NCBI RefSeq assembly: GCF_019468465.1
Contig: NZ_CP080519.1
Location: forward strand, 5,878,501-5,942,500
Reading direction: 5' to 3'
DNA length: 64,000 nt
DNA from: Amycolatopsis sp. DSM 110486
Lineage (GTDB): Bacteria; Actinomycetota; Actinomycetes; Mycobacteriales; Pseudonocardiaceae
The notes under the pieces were generated by a model. The model was not told the origin of the DNA. It saw only the letters and a list, made by a program, of their open reading frames with translations, and ran no database searches. Numbering within the stretch: the first letter of the stretch is position 1; the number at the start of each line of letters is the position of its first letter. Below, in pieces: positions 8,929 to 17,202 of the stretch. The position numbers and the translations under genes are program-made.

Positions 8929-9573
8929 TCACAGGCCGAGGTAGCGGAGCACCGCCAGCACCCGGCGGTTGTGGCCTTCCGACGGCGGCAGGCCGAGCTT
9001 GGCGAAGATGCTCGTCACGTACTTCTCCACCGAACCCGCCGACAGGAACAAATCGCCGGCGATGGCGGAGTTGGACCGGCCCTGCGCCATCAGGTCGAGC
9101 ACCTCGCGTTCGCGGGCGGTCAGTTCTGCCAGCGGCCCCGACCGGCCGGTGGCGGCGAAGAGCTGGCGCACGACTTCGGGGTCCAGCACCGTCTCGCCGG
9201 CCGCGACCCGGCGCAGCGCGTCGAGGAAGTCGGACACCTCGGCGACGCGGTCCTTCAGCAAGTAGCCGACCGCGCCGGCCTGGTCGGCGAGCAGCTGCTT
9301 CGCGTACTTCGTCTCCACGTACTGCGAGAACAGCAGGATCGCGCACCCGGCCAGCTCCTCGCGCAGCTCGATCGCCGCGCGCAGGCCCTCGTCGGTGTGC
9401 GAAGGCGGCATGCGGATGTCGACCACGGACACGTCGGGCCGGTGCGCGCGCACGGCCGCCCGCAGCTCCTCGGCGTCCTTCACCGCCGCGACGACGTCGT
9501 GGCCCCGCAGCCCCAGCAGCTCAACCAGGCCCTGGCGCAGGATGGTCGAGTCCTCGGCGATCACGATCCGCAT
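8929..9573 (-). CDS. NarL/LuxR-family response regulator
   Basis: A 214-residue response regulator. The N-terminal receiver (residues 1-120) has the acidic pair in IAEDST, the phospho-acceptor Asp in VVDIRMPP and the Lys in YLLKDRV. The C-terminal LuxR-type HTH (about 145-210) contains LTAREREVLDLMAQGRSN and the recognition helix region GSVEKYVTSIFAKLGL. It lies 21 bases downstream of the sensor kinase gene, which is its evident partner. The target genes are not known; the palindrome at 10925-10938 upstream of the kinase is a candidate autoregulatory site. Confidence 0.93.
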   Translation of the reverse strand: MRIVIAEDSTILRQGLVELLGLRGHDVVAAVKDAEELRAAVRAHRPDVSVVDIRMPPSHTDEGLRAAIELREELAGCAILLFSQYVETKYAKQLLADQAGAVGYLLKDRVAEVSDFLDALRRVAAGETVLDPEVVRQLFAATGRSGPLAELTAREREVLDLMAQGRSNSAIAGDLFLSAGSVEKYVTSIFAKLGLPPSEGHNRRVLAVLRYLGL

Positions 9574-9594
9574 GCGTCCCCCCTCGTCGCCAGC

Positions 9595-10866
9595 CTAGCG
9601 AGGCAGCGGGACCTCGGCCGTGACCACGGTCGGGCCGCCGGGCGGGCTCGCCACGGTCAGCTCGCCGTCCACCGGCCGCAGCCGCTCCGCGACCCCGGCC
9701 AGCCCGCCGCCGGGTACCACTGCCGCGCCGCCGGGGCCGGGATCGGTGACGGTCAGCCGCAGCACGGCGTCGTGCTCGTCGATCCGGACGGTGCAAGGCT
9801 TTCCGGAGTGCTTCGCCACGTTCGTCATCAGCTCCGCAGCGGCGAAGTACACCACGGCCTCCAGCGACGGCGGCGGCCGGTGGCCCAGCCGCACGGACAC
9901 CGTCGCCGCCATCCCGGCAGAAGTGGCCACAGTGGACAGTGCGACGTCGAGACCCTTGTCCAGCGCCGCCGGGTGGATGCCACGCGCGAGGTCGCGCAGC
10001 TCGACCAGCGCCTGCTTGGCGTTGCCGTGCGCGGCTGCGACGAGCGTGCGTACCTGGTCGAGGTCGACGGTATCCGTGGCCAGCTCTTCCTTCGCCAGCC
10101 CCAGTTTCATCGCCATCGCGACGAGCTGCGCCTGGGCCCCGTCGTGCAGGTCGCGTTCGATGCGCCGCAACCGCTGCGCCGCGTCTTCGAGCGCCGTCGC
10201 CCGCGTCTCCTCCAGGAACCGCAGGCGCTGCAGCAACCCGGGCCCGGACAGCAGCAGCCGCCCGAGCTGCCGGTCGAGGACCGCCAGCGCGTGCACGACC
10301 CACGGCACGGCGGCCAGCGCGATCACGCCGCCGACCGCCCACAGCACCGTGCCCGGCCACGTGCGGCTGACGATGTTGTAGACCGGCAGCACGTCGCGCG
10401 TGAAGAACCACAACACCGGGTAGCTCGCCCCCGCGACGCCGAACACCAGGAGCGACCCGGCCACGGCGAACCCGGCGAACGAGATCGGGACCCGCAGCAC
10501 GAGATACGCGCCGGCGCGCCACGCGTGCCGGTCGCCGAGCCGCGCGACCAGCCAGTGCCACAACCCGGGCCGCAGCGCCACCGGCGCCGGCGCGCGCAGC
10601 GGCGCGTCGAGCAACACGCCCGCCAGCCGCCGGTGCAGGCCCCCGAGCAGCCGCATCCCCCGCACGACCCCCGCGAGCACCAGCAGCCCCAGCCCGAGCG
10701 GGCTCAACGCGACACCGATCGCGAGCCCGACGAGCACGACGACGAGCGCGACCGGAGACAGCACCCCGGCCACCACCAGCCACACCGTTTCCGCCCGCGT
10801 CTGCCGCAGCGGCCCCGGCCACCACCCGCGCCGCGGCGCGCGTGCGTCCGCGGCCCGAGAAGTCAT
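9595..10866 (-). CDS. sensor histidine kinase (HisKA_3 type, membrane)
   Basis: A 423-residue kinase. The N-terminal half has about four membrane helices (VWLVVAGVLSPVALVVVLVG, SFAGFAVAGSLLVFGVAGA, TVLWAVGGVIALAAVPWVV) consistent with the actinobacterial sensor domain that precedes NarL-type kinases. The phospho-accepting His is in RIERDLHDGAQAQLVAMAMK (HisKA_3), and the ATPase shows AELMTNVAKHSG (N box) and TDPGPGGA (G1). I take ATG 10866 rather than 10887 because the shorter form begins directly before the basic juxtamembrane region. It autophosphorylates and passes phosphate to the regulator encoded downstream. The signal is unknown. Confidence 0.92.
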   Translation of the reverse strand: MTSRAADARAPRRGWWPGPLRQTRAETVWLVVAGVLSPVALVVVLVGLAIGVALSPLGLGLLVLAGVVRGMRLLGGLHRRLAGVLLDAPLRAPAPVALRPGLWHWLVARLGDRHAWRAGAYLVLRVPISFAGFAVAGSLLVFGVAGASYPVLWFFTRDVLPVYNIVSRTWPGTVLWAVGGVIALAAVPWVVHALAVLDRQLGRLLLSGPGLLQRLRFLEETRATALEDAAQRLRRIERDLHDGAQAQLVAMAMKLGLAKEELATDTVDLDQVRTLVAAAHGNAKQALVELRDLARGIHPAALDKGLDVALSTVATSAGMAATVSVRLGHRPPPSLEAVVYFAAAELMTNVAKHSGKPCTVRIDEHDAVLRLTVTDPGPGGAAVVPGGGLAGVAERLRPVDGELTVASPPGGPTVVTAEVPLPR

Positions 10867-10924
10867 GCCCCGAAGTCTGCCCGCCACACGGCCGGCCGAC
10901 CACCGGGTTCGCCCTGGACCGGGT

Positions 10925-10938
10925 GGGGGATTTCCCCC
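10925..10938. promoter_or_regulatory. GGGGGA-TT-TCCCCC palindrome upstream of kinase gene
   Basis: A 14-bp perfect inverted repeat 59 bases upstream of the kinase start on the minus strand. Its position suits autoregulation by the paired NarL-type regulator, whose family often binds short GC-rich palindromes. This is an inference from position only. Confidence 0.35.
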
Positions 10939-10953
10939 GCCCGGCCCGGGGCG

Positions 10954-11220
10954 TCAGTCTTCTTGGGGGCGCTGCTCGTCCTCGCGAGCGCTGTACTCAG
11001 GAGCGCTGTGCTCACGGGCACCGTGCTCACGGAGGCTGTCCTCCCGAGCGCGCTGCGACGCTTCGCGCATCTCGATCACGTCGGTCAGCCAGCTGCCGGT
11101 TTCGCGCGCGATGTCGCGCACGGCGCCGGTGATGATCGTCGCGATCGCCCCGATGTGGGTGGCCGCGGATTCCGTGAGCTCCTGCACCGTGTCCTTGCCG
11201 CTTTCGAACTGACCCACCAT
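10954..11220 (-). CDS. small protein of unknown function, 88 aa
   Basis: The protein has a conserved-looking helical N-terminal 50 residues (VQELTESAATHIGAIATIITGAVRDIARETG is described here by its key parts TESAATHIG and ITGAVRDIARE). A charged, low-complexity tail follows, with three repeats of the form REHxAxE. No transmembrane helix is certain, though IGAIATIITGAV is amphipathic. It sits between the two-component system and the desaturase, all on the minus strand. I do not recognise a family. Confidence 0.6.
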   Translation of the reverse strand: MVGQFESGKDTVQELTESAATHIGAIATIITGAVRDIARETGSWLTDVIEMREASQRAREDSLREHGAREHSAPEYSAREDEQRPQED

Positions 11221-11230
11221 GTGCGGTTCC

Positions 11231-12346
11231 TCAGGCTGCTCGGAGTTGCCGGTCGGGGTCCACCGTAACCTCCGGGCCGCCCGGAGGCGTTCCGGGAAGC
11301 GCCAGCTTCACGATCTTCTTGGCCACCGACCACAGCTGTTTGCGCAGCGGCCCGGTGTTGTAGGGCAGGCCGTAGCGCTCGCAGATCTCGCGCACCTCGG
11401 CCGCGATCTGGGGGTAGCGCCGCGCCGGGATGTCCGGGAACAGGTGGTGCTCGATCTGGTGCGAAAGGTTCCCCGAAAGGATGTGGAACAGGGGGCCGCC
11501 GGTGATGTTGGCCGACCCCAGGATCTGGCGCAGGTACCACTGGCCGCGCGACTCGTCGTCGGTCTCTTCCTGGGTGAAGCTCTCCACGTCGGCGGGGAAG
11601 TGGCCGCAGAAGATGATCGCGAACGCCCACAGGTTCCGCACGAGGTTCGCGCTCGCGTTGCCCACCAGCGTCAGCGGCGCCAGCGGTCCGGTCAGCAACG
11701 GGAAGAGCACGTAGTCCTTGCCGATCTGACGCCCGGCCTTGCGCACGATCTTGCGCAGCACCGGCACGTTCTCGGCCCACGTGCGCTCGCCCTTGAAAAC
11801 TCGCTCGATTTCGAGGTCGTGCAGCATCACGCCCCACTGGAACAGCAGGGCCAGCAGCGTCGCGTACACGGGGTTGCCGAGGTAGTACGGGTGCCATTTC
11901 TGCGCCGCGTCCATCCGCAGGATGCCGTAACCGATGTCACGGTCCTTGTCGAGGATGTTCGTGAACGTGTGGTGCAGGTAGTTGTGGGAATGCCGCCAGT
12001 TCTCGGCGGGCGCGACGTTGTCCCACTCGAAGCGCTGCGAGCTCAGCTCCGGGATGCGCGTCCAGTCGTACTGGCCGTGCATCACGTTGTGGCCGATCTC
12101 CATGTTGTCGAGGATCTTGGCCAGCGACAGCGCCGCGACGCCGGCGACCCAGGCGGGCGGCAGGAACCCGGCGAACAGCAGCCCCCGCCCGGCGACCTCC
12201 AGCCCGCGCTGGGTCCTGATGATCGTGCGGATGTACTCGACGTCGGCCTCGCCGAGGTCGTCGACGACGCGCCGGCGCAGCGCGTCGAGCTCGCGGCCGA
12301 ACTCCTCGATCTGTTCTGGCGTGAGGCGGTCCTGAAGTCCTGTCAT
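11231..12346 (-). CDS. membrane fatty acid desaturase (DesA3-like)
   Basis: A 371-residue acyl-lipid/acyl-CoA desaturase with the three histidine boxes that hold the di-iron centre: HNVMHGQYD, HSHNYLHHT and HQIEHHLFPDIP. Hydrophobic segments lie before and between the boxes (LFAGFLPPAWVAGVAALSLA and others). The ATG at 12346 follows AGGAGG. It introduces a double bond into saturated acyl chains at the membrane using electrons from a ferredoxin-type reductase, which the next upstream gene (12429-13523) encodes. The pair resembles mycobacterial DesA3 and Rv3230c. Both are probably repressed by the divergent TetR protein through the operator at 13539-13560. Confidence 0.93.
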   Translation of the reverse strand: MTGLQDRLTPEQIEEFGRELDALRRRVVDDLGEADVEYIRTIIRTQRGLEVAGRGLLFAGFLPPAWVAGVAALSLAKILDNMEIGHNVMHGQYDWTRIPELSSQRFEWDNVAPAENWRHSHNYLHHTFTNILDKDRDIGYGILRMDAAQKWHPYYLGNPVYATLLALLFQWGVMLHDLEIERVFKGERTWAENVPVLRKIVRKAGRQIGKDYVLFPLLTGPLAPLTLVGNASANLVRNLWAFAIIFCGHFPADVESFTQEETDDESRGQWYLRQILGSANITGGPLFHILSGNLSHQIEHHLFPDIPARRYPQIAAEVREICERYGLPYNTGPLRKQLWSVAKKIVKLALPGTPPGGPEVTVDPDRQLRAA

Positions 12347-12428
12347 GGCGTACCTCCTGTGTCTTGCGGGGCACCCGCACCCGGTCGGCGTCGCGATCGG
12401 GCGGGGCACGATGTGCTCACGACGCCTC

Positions 12429-13523
12429 TCAGGCGTTGATCTCGACGTCCCCGACCGGGACGCTGATGCAGAGCTGGATCTCTTCGTCCTCTTCGCCGGA
12501 GACCTCGCCGGTGCGGGCGTTGCGCACGCGCCCGGCGGTCTTCACCTGGGTGCAGGAGAAGCAGATGCCCATGCGGCACCCGTGCTCCGGCGACAGGCCC
12601 GCGTCCTCGGCCTGCTCCAGCAGCGGCTTGCCCGAGTTGGCGCATTCGCGGCCGCTGCGGGCGAAGCGCACGGTGCCCTCGGCGGTCTGGTTGGTCTCAG
12701 CGTCGAACGTCAGCGGCGGCGCCGTGAACTCTTCGGTGTGCAGTCGTTCACCGAGTCCTTCGGCCTCGAACAGTTCGCGGGCCGAGTCCATGAGCGGTTT
12801 CGGACCGCAGAGGAAGGTCTCGGCGTCGCGGAACCACGGCGCGGCGTGGGCGAGGTGCTGCTTCGAGAAGAACCCGCGCAGGTCGCCGCCCCGGCCGTGG
12901 GTGTGCGCGTGGACCACCCGGAACCCGGGGTGGCGCTCGGCGAGCCCGGCCAGCTCGGTGCGGTAGAGCACGTCGTCCGCGGTGTTGGAGTAGTGCAGGA
13001 ACGCGACCTCGCCGCGGTGCCCCTCGGCGACGAGCCGGCGTGCCATCGCGAGGACCGGCGTGATGCCGCTGCCGCCGCTGACCAGCACGATCCGCTCAGG
13101 TCGCGGCGAGGGCAGGGTGAACTCGCCGTCCGCGGCGGACAGCCCGAAGACCGTGCCGACGCGGGTGCTGGCGTACAGGTGGCGCGACACCAGGCCCTGC
13201 GGGTCGGCCTTCACGGTGAACTCGAGGTCGCCGCCACCCGGCCCGCAGGGCGAGTAGCAACGGGTGCGCCGGACGCCGTCGATCTCCACGGTCAGGCGCA
13301 CGTACTGCCCGGCCTCGAAGCCCCGCCACGCGCGGCTCGGCCGCACGGTGAACGTGACCGTGTCCGGGGTCTGGCGCCGGACCGCGACGACGCGGCCGCG
13401 GATCTCGCGGCGGACCAGCATCGGGTCGAGCAGTTCCAGGTAGCGGTCGGCGCCGTGTGGGGTGAGCAGGGCCTCGGCGAGCGAGGCGAGCCCGCGCAGG
13501 CGCTGCGGGAGCAGTGCGGTCAT
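12429..13523 (-). CDS. ferredoxin-NADP reductase fused to 2Fe-2S ferredoxin (desaturase electron donor)
   Basis: A 364-residue protein. The FAD-binding domain shows the RxYS-type motif in TRCYSPCGPG, the NAD(P) domain has LVSGGSGITPVLAMA and the terminal FLCGPKPLMDS, and the C-terminal plant-type 2Fe-2S domain has four cysteines (CANSG... then CRMGICFSC and later LC). This order matches the oxidoreductase partner of stearoyl-CoA desaturases. The start at 13523 has AGGG upstream and avoids the operator. The gene precedes the desaturase on the same strand with 82 bases between them, so they form an operon delivering electrons from NADPH to the desaturase. Confidence 0.92.
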   Translation of the reverse strand: MTALLPQRLRGLASLAEALLTPHGADRYLELLDPMLVRREIRGRVVAVRRQTPDTVTFTVRPSRAWRGFEAGQYVRLTVEIDGVRRTRCYSPCGPGGGDLEFTVKADPQGLVSRHLYASTRVGTVFGLSAADGEFTLPSPRPERIVLVSGGSGITPVLAMARRLVAEGHRGEVAFLHYSNTADDVLYRTELAGLAERHPGFRVVHAHTHGRGGDLRGFFSKQHLAHAAPWFRDAETFLCGPKPLMDSARELFEAEGLGERLHTEEFTAPPLTFDAETNQTAEGTVRFARSGRECANSGKPLLEQAEDAGLSPEHGCRMGICFSCTQVKTAGRVRNARTGEVSGEEDEEIQLCISVPVGDVEINA

Positions 13524-13538
13524 CACGCCCTCCGGATT

Positions 13539-13560
13539 TGAGTGCACATCTGTACACTCA
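13539..13560. promoter_or_regulatory. TetR-type operator
   Basis: TGAGTGCACA at 13539-13548 and TGTACACTCA at 13551-13560 form a 22-bp inverted repeat with one mismatch per arm pair and a 2-nt centre. It lies 16 bases before the reductase start and 56 before the TetR gene start, so one dimer or dimer pair could control both. Site size and symmetry fit TetR-family repressors of lipid genes. Confidence 0.75.
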
Positions 13561-13615
13561 CTAGTGTGGGGGCACGGCCCGGGTGGCTGTCAACGCGGGA
13601 GCGAGGTGATGTGAC

Positions 13616-14305
13616 GTGGACCATGCCGAAGGCGTCAGTACGCTGCCGGGGGTGTCCGCTGGGTCGGAATTCGAGGTGCCGGCGTCGGTGAGCCGGCAGG
13701 AGCGCAAGCAGCGCACCCGCCAGGCGCTGCTCGACGCGGCACTGGAACTGCTGGCCGACCGCGGGTTCGGCAGCCTGTCGCTGCGCGAGGTCACCAAGCG
13801 CGCGGGCATCGTGCCCACCGCGTTCTACCGGCACTTCACCTCGATGGACGAGCTCGGCGTCGCCCTGGTCGAGGAGACCACGCGCACGCTGCGCGGCATG
13901 ATCCGCTCCGCGCGCGCCGAGCCCGTGAGCCACCGCGGCATGATCGACGCGTCCGTGCGCACGCTGTTCGAACACGTGCGAGCGCACGAGGACCATTTCC
14001 GCTTCGTCACGCGCGAGCGCTACGCCGGCACCGGCACGGTCGCGCGCGCCATCGGCGTGGAGCTGCGGCTGTTCTCCAGCGACCTGGCCATCGACCTCGC
14101 CCGCTTCGACCACCTCCGCGAGTGGCCCACCGAAGACCTCCACGCGCTGGCCGACCTCATCGTCACGGCCATGCTCGCCACGGTCGTCGACCTGCTCGAC
14201 GTCCGCCACGGCGACCGCGAAGCCGATGAACGCACGTTGGAACTGGCCCGCAAGCGCCTGCGGATGATCCTCGTGGGCGTGCCCCACTGGCGCCCGTCCG
14301 CCTAG
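13616..14305 (+). CDS. TetR-family transcriptional regulator of the desaturase operon
   Basis: A 229-residue regulator. The TetR_N helix-turn-helix occupies residues ~28-75 (RQERKQRTRQALLDAALELL, then SLREVTKRAGIVPTAFYRHF). A C-terminal all-helical ligand-binding domain follows, with the HEDHFRFV and ELARKRLRMIL helices. It is divergent from the desaturase/reductase operon and the shared intergenic region holds a good palindrome. Acyl-CoA or free fatty acid is the likely ligand by analogy with other desaturase-linked TetR proteins, which is inference. The GTG at 13616 is the first start after the operator. Confidence 0.9.
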   Translation: MDHAEGVSTLPGVSAGSEFEVPASVSRQERKQRTRQALLDAALELLADRGFGSLSLREVTKRAGIVPTAFYRHFTSMDELGVALVEETTRTLRGMIRSARAEPVSHRGMIDASVRTLFEHVRAHEDHFRFVTRERYAGTGTVARAIGVELRLFSSDLAIDLARFDHLREWPTEDLHALADLIVTAMLATVVDLLDVRHGDREADERTLELARKRLRMILVGVPHWRPSA

Positions 14306-14398
14306 CCGCGGGCCGGCGCCCGAGAGCTACGATTTCGTTGACCAGCCTGTTCTTCGGGGACGCCGGATCTTCGGCGGGCGAGGTCGTGGAGGAGCGCT

Positions 14399-15127
14399 GT
14401 GGACACCGGGTCGGACGTGCGTGCGGAGTTCAGCGACCCGGCCGGGAACCTGGCGTTCGACGAGGCGCTGCTGCGGGAAGGCCCGGCCGCGCCGGTGCTG
14501 TGGCTGTGGCGCAACCCGGTGAGCGTGGTCGTCGGCCGCGGTCAGAAGGTGGCGCGCGAGGTGCGCGTGGCCGAGTGTGAGCGCGACGGCGTGCCGGTGC
14601 TGCGCCGGGCCAGCGGTGGTGGGACGGTGTTCCACGATCCGGGCAACCTCAACGTCACGCTCGTGCTGCCCGGCCCGGCCGACCGGCCGCTGGAGATGCT
14701 CGGGCTGGTGATGTCGGCCGCCGTCGAGAAGCTCGGCCTGCCGCCGCGCCTCGGTGGGCGCGGCCTGTTCATCGGCGACGCGAAGCTGTGCGGGTTCGCG
14801 GTGTTCCGCACCAAGAACGGGCTGCTGGCCCACTCGACACTGTTGATCGACACCGACGCCGCGCGCGTCGGTGCCTACCTCACCGGGCCGCCGCCGGACC
14901 CGAAGCCGCTCGACTCGCACCGCAGCAAGGTCGCCTCGCTGGCCGACCACGGCGTGCACCCGCCGGAAGGCGAGGTGGAGTCCGTGGTGCGTGCCGCGTC
15001 CGCGGGGCTGCTCGGCCCGCTCGTGCCGCGGCCGCCGACGGACGCGGAGCTCGAGCGGCAGCGTGTGCTGCTGGACACGCGCTACCACTACGACGGCTGG
15101 CACACCGACGGCAAACAGCGCCGGTGA
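14399..15127 (+). CDS. lipoate-protein ligase A family protein
   Basis: A 242-residue protein of the LplA/BPL fold. The lipoyl-AMP binding loop RRASGGGTVFHDPGNLNVT and the catalytic-lysine region FIGDAKLCGFA are present. The GTG at 14399 has GGAGGAG seven bases upstream. In the family this enzyme attaches lipoate (or an analogue) to lysine of carrier domains such as the E2 subunits of pyruvate dehydrogenase. At 242 residues it lacks the extra C-terminal domain of E. coli LplA (about 338 residues). It might therefore need a separate partner or act as a transferase. Confidence 0.88.
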   Translation: MDTGSDVRAEFSDPAGNLAFDEALLREGPAAPVLWLWRNPVSVVVGRGQKVAREVRVAECERDGVPVLRRASGGGTVFHDPGNLNVTLVLPGPADRPLEMLGLVMSAAVEKLGLPPRLGGRGLFIGDAKLCGFAVFRTKNGLLAHSTLLIDTDAARVGAYLTGPPPDPKPLDSHRSKVASLADHGVHPPEGEVESVVRAASAGLLGPLVPRPPTDAELERQRVLLDTRYHYDGWHTDGKQRR

Positions 15128-15130
15128 GCG

Positions 15131-15592
15131 CTACTCGCCGGCGGAGAACGTGACGGCGGGGATCTTCTTCACCGGGCGTCGGACGTCCTTGGCCGGCTTC
15201 GGCTCAGTGGTCTTCACCACGGCTTTCGGTTCCGCGGCAGGGTTTTTCACCGGCTGCTTGGCCCGCGTGGTCTTCGGCGCCGGTTCGGCCTGCTCGACCG
15301 GGCGGGCCGTCGTCTTCGCCGCTGCCGCGATGCGCTTGGCGGGCTTGGCCTTCGCCGGAACTTCCTGTGGTTCCACGGCTTTCGCCCCCGCCACCAGGCG
15401 CGGCCGCTGCTTGCGGCCACCCGTGCGACGGCCGTTCGTCACGTAGGGGTCGAAAATTTCGCGCAGTGCCGCGGCGTTGCGGACGGAGAGGTCGATCTCG
15501 TAGTCGAGTCCGTCGAGGCCGAAGCCCACCGTCTCGGCGGCGGGTTCGCCGGTGAGGTCGTCCAACACGTGGACGGCGGTGTTCTTGGCCAT
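15131..15592 (-). CDS. Lsr2 N-terminal-domain protein with lysine/alanine/proline-rich tail
   Basis: A 153-residue protein. Residues 1-60 (MAKNTAVHVLDDLTGEPAAE, then FGLDGLDYEIDLSVRNAAALREIFDPYV) match the Lsr2 dimerisation/oligomerisation domain. Normal Lsr2 then has a linker and a C-terminal AT-hook-like DNA-binding domain with an RGR motif. Here the rest is a basic, disordered tail of K/A/P/T (for example PAKAKPAKRIAAAAK and KPAKDVRRPVKK), more like a histone H1 tail. The ATG at 15592 has GGAGG upstream. It is convergent with the lipoate ligase, 3 bases away. It probably oligomerises and binds DNA non-specifically, or modulates a genuine Lsr2. Confidence 0.85.
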   Translation of the reverse strand: MAKNTAVHVLDDLTGEPAAETVGFGLDGLDYEIDLSVRNAAALREIFDPYVTNGRRTGGRKQRPRLVAGAKAVEPQEVPAKAKPAKRIAAAAKTTARPVEQAEPAPKTTRAKQPVKNPAAEPKAVVKTTEPKPAKDVRRPVKKIPAVTFSAGE

Positions 15593-15729
15593 GCGAAAGC
15601 CTCCGTGCTCGATCGTGGTCGTGCGTGCAATCGGCACGGCGACGACCCGGTGTCGCCGATTTCTTGCAGCTCGCGGAAGACAATAACGGCTGGCTTGCGT
15701 GAAGCCGCGCAGTGGTGTGCGCTGAACCC

Positions 15730-17139
15730 ATGTCAGGACAGACTTTCGACGTCGTGGTGATCGGGGCCGGCCCGGTCGGTGAAGTCGCCGCGGAACGCGC
15801 CGCCATGGGCGGGTTCAAGGTGGCGCTCATCGAGCACGAGTTGTTCGGCGGTGAGTGCTCGTACTGGGCGTGCGTCCCCAGCAAGGCGTTGCTGCGCCCG
15901 GGGAACCTGCTCGCCGCGGCCAAACGCATGCCGGGGGTGGTGGTCGGCGACGCGCTCGACCCCGCGCAGGTGCTCGCCCGCCGGGACTCGTTCATCGGCC
16001 GCGGCGACCCGCAAGGTCAGGACCACGGCCAGGTGGACTGGGCGCGAGGGGTGGGCGTCGAGCCGATCCGCGGCCACGGGCGGATTTCCGGTGAACGGGA
16101 GGTGACGCTGTCCGACGGGCAGGTGCTCACCGCGCGCCACGGCGTGATCGTCTGCACCGGCAGCGTGGCGCGTTACCCGCCGATCCCCGGCCTCGACACG
16201 ATCAAGCCCTGGGGCTCGCGCGACGCGACGGCGTCGTCGGCCGTGCCCGCGCGGCTCGGCGTGCTGGGCGGTGGCGTCGTCGGCGTGGAGATGGCGCAGG
16301 CTTGGGCGCGCCTGGGCGCGCAGGTGCACCTGATCATCACGGGCAAGCGCCCGCTGCCGCGGCTACCGGAGTTCGCGGGCGACCTGGTGCTCGCGGGCCT
16401 GCGCGCCGACGGCGTGATCGTGCACACCGGCTCGGGCATCGACGAGGTGTCCGCTGTGGACGGCGGCGGCGCGTCGCTCAAGCTCACCGGCGGCGAAGAC
16501 CTGGTGGTCGACGAGCTGCTGGTGGCCACCGGCCGCGTACCGGCGACCGGCAACGTCGGGCTCGACGTCCTCGGCCTGCCCACGGAGGGCCCGCTCGAGG
16601 TCGACGAGAGCGGCCGCGTGTCCGCCGTGGACGGTGGCTGGCTCTACGCCGCGGGCGACGTGACCGGGCGCGCGCTGCTGACCCACCAGGGCAAGTACGG
16701 CGCCCGCGTGGCCGGTGACAGCATCGCCGCGCGCGGCCGCGGTGAGGACATCTCCACCGCGCCGTGGAGCCGCTACAGCGCGACCGCCGACCACCACGCA
16801 GTGCCGCAGGTCATCTTCACCGACCCGGAGGTGGCGTCCGTCGGTCTCACCGAGGCCCGCGAGGGCTCGGCCGACCGCGTCGTCGACATCGACATCGCGG
16901 TCGCCGGCTCGGCGCTGTTCGCCGACGGCTACACCGGCAAGGCCCGTATGGTCGTCGACACCGACCGCGGCGTGGTCCTGGGCGTCACCTTCGCCGGCCA
17001 GGACGTCGCCGAAATGCTGCACTCCGCCACGATCGCCGTCGTGGGCGAAGTCCCCCTCGACCGCCTGTGGCACGCGGTCCCCTCGTTCCCCACGATCAGC
17101 GAGGTCTGGCTGCGGCTGCTGGAGGCTTACGGCCTGTAG
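15730..17139 (+). CDS. FAD-dependent pyridine nucleotide-disulfide oxidoreductase (LpdA-like)
   Basis: A 469-residue flavoprotein of the dihydrolipoamide dehydrogenase superfamily. It has an FAD motif (VVVIGAGPVGEVAAERAA), the redox disulfide GGECSYWACVPSK (CxxxxC), an NAD motif (LGVLGGGVVGVEMAQAWA) and the second FAD motif (LYAAGDVTG). In the C-terminal interface domain the usual HPTxSE catalytic His-Glu dyad reads FPTISE, so the His is replaced by Phe. It therefore resembles the group that includes mycobacterial Rv3303c, which are not true pyruvate dehydrogenase E3 subunits. The likely role is quinone or disulfide reduction. A strong terminator follows at 17158. Confidence 0.9.
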   Translation: MSGQTFDVVVIGAGPVGEVAAERAAMGGFKVALIEHELFGGECSYWACVPSKALLRPGNLLAAAKRMPGVVVGDALDPAQVLARRDSFIGRGDPQGQDHGQVDWARGVGVEPIRGHGRISGEREVTLSDGQVLTARHGVIVCTGSVARYPPIPGLDTIKPWGSRDATASSAVPARLGVLGGGVVGVEMAQAWARLGAQVHLIITGKRPLPRLPEFAGDLVLAGLRADGVIVHTGSGIDEVSAVDGGGASLKLTGGEDLVVDELLVATGRVPATGNVGLDVLGLPTEGPLEVDESGRVSAVDGGWLYAAGDVTGRALLTHQGKYGARVAGDSIAARGRGEDISTAPWSRYSATADHHAVPQVIFTDPEVASVGLTEAREGSADRVVDIDIAVAGSALFADGYTGKARMVVDTDRGVVLGVTFAGQDVAEMLHSATIAVVGEVPLDRLWHAVPSFPTISEVWLRLLEAYGL

Positions 17140-17157
17140 GCAGGGCTCTGGAAGGTG

Positions 17158-17192
17158 GCGGGTCCCCGGCTGTTGCCGGGGACCCGCTGTTT
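17158..17192 (+). terminator. 13-bp stem terminator with T run
   Basis: GCGGGTCCCCGGC at 17158-17170 pairs perfectly with GCCGGGGACCCGC at 17175-17187, with a TGTT loop, followed by TGTTTTT. It follows the flavoprotein gene by 18 bases and lies before the 3' end of the convergent large gene, so it may serve both. Confidence 0.9.
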
Positions 17193-17202
17193 TTCAAGGC
17201 GG

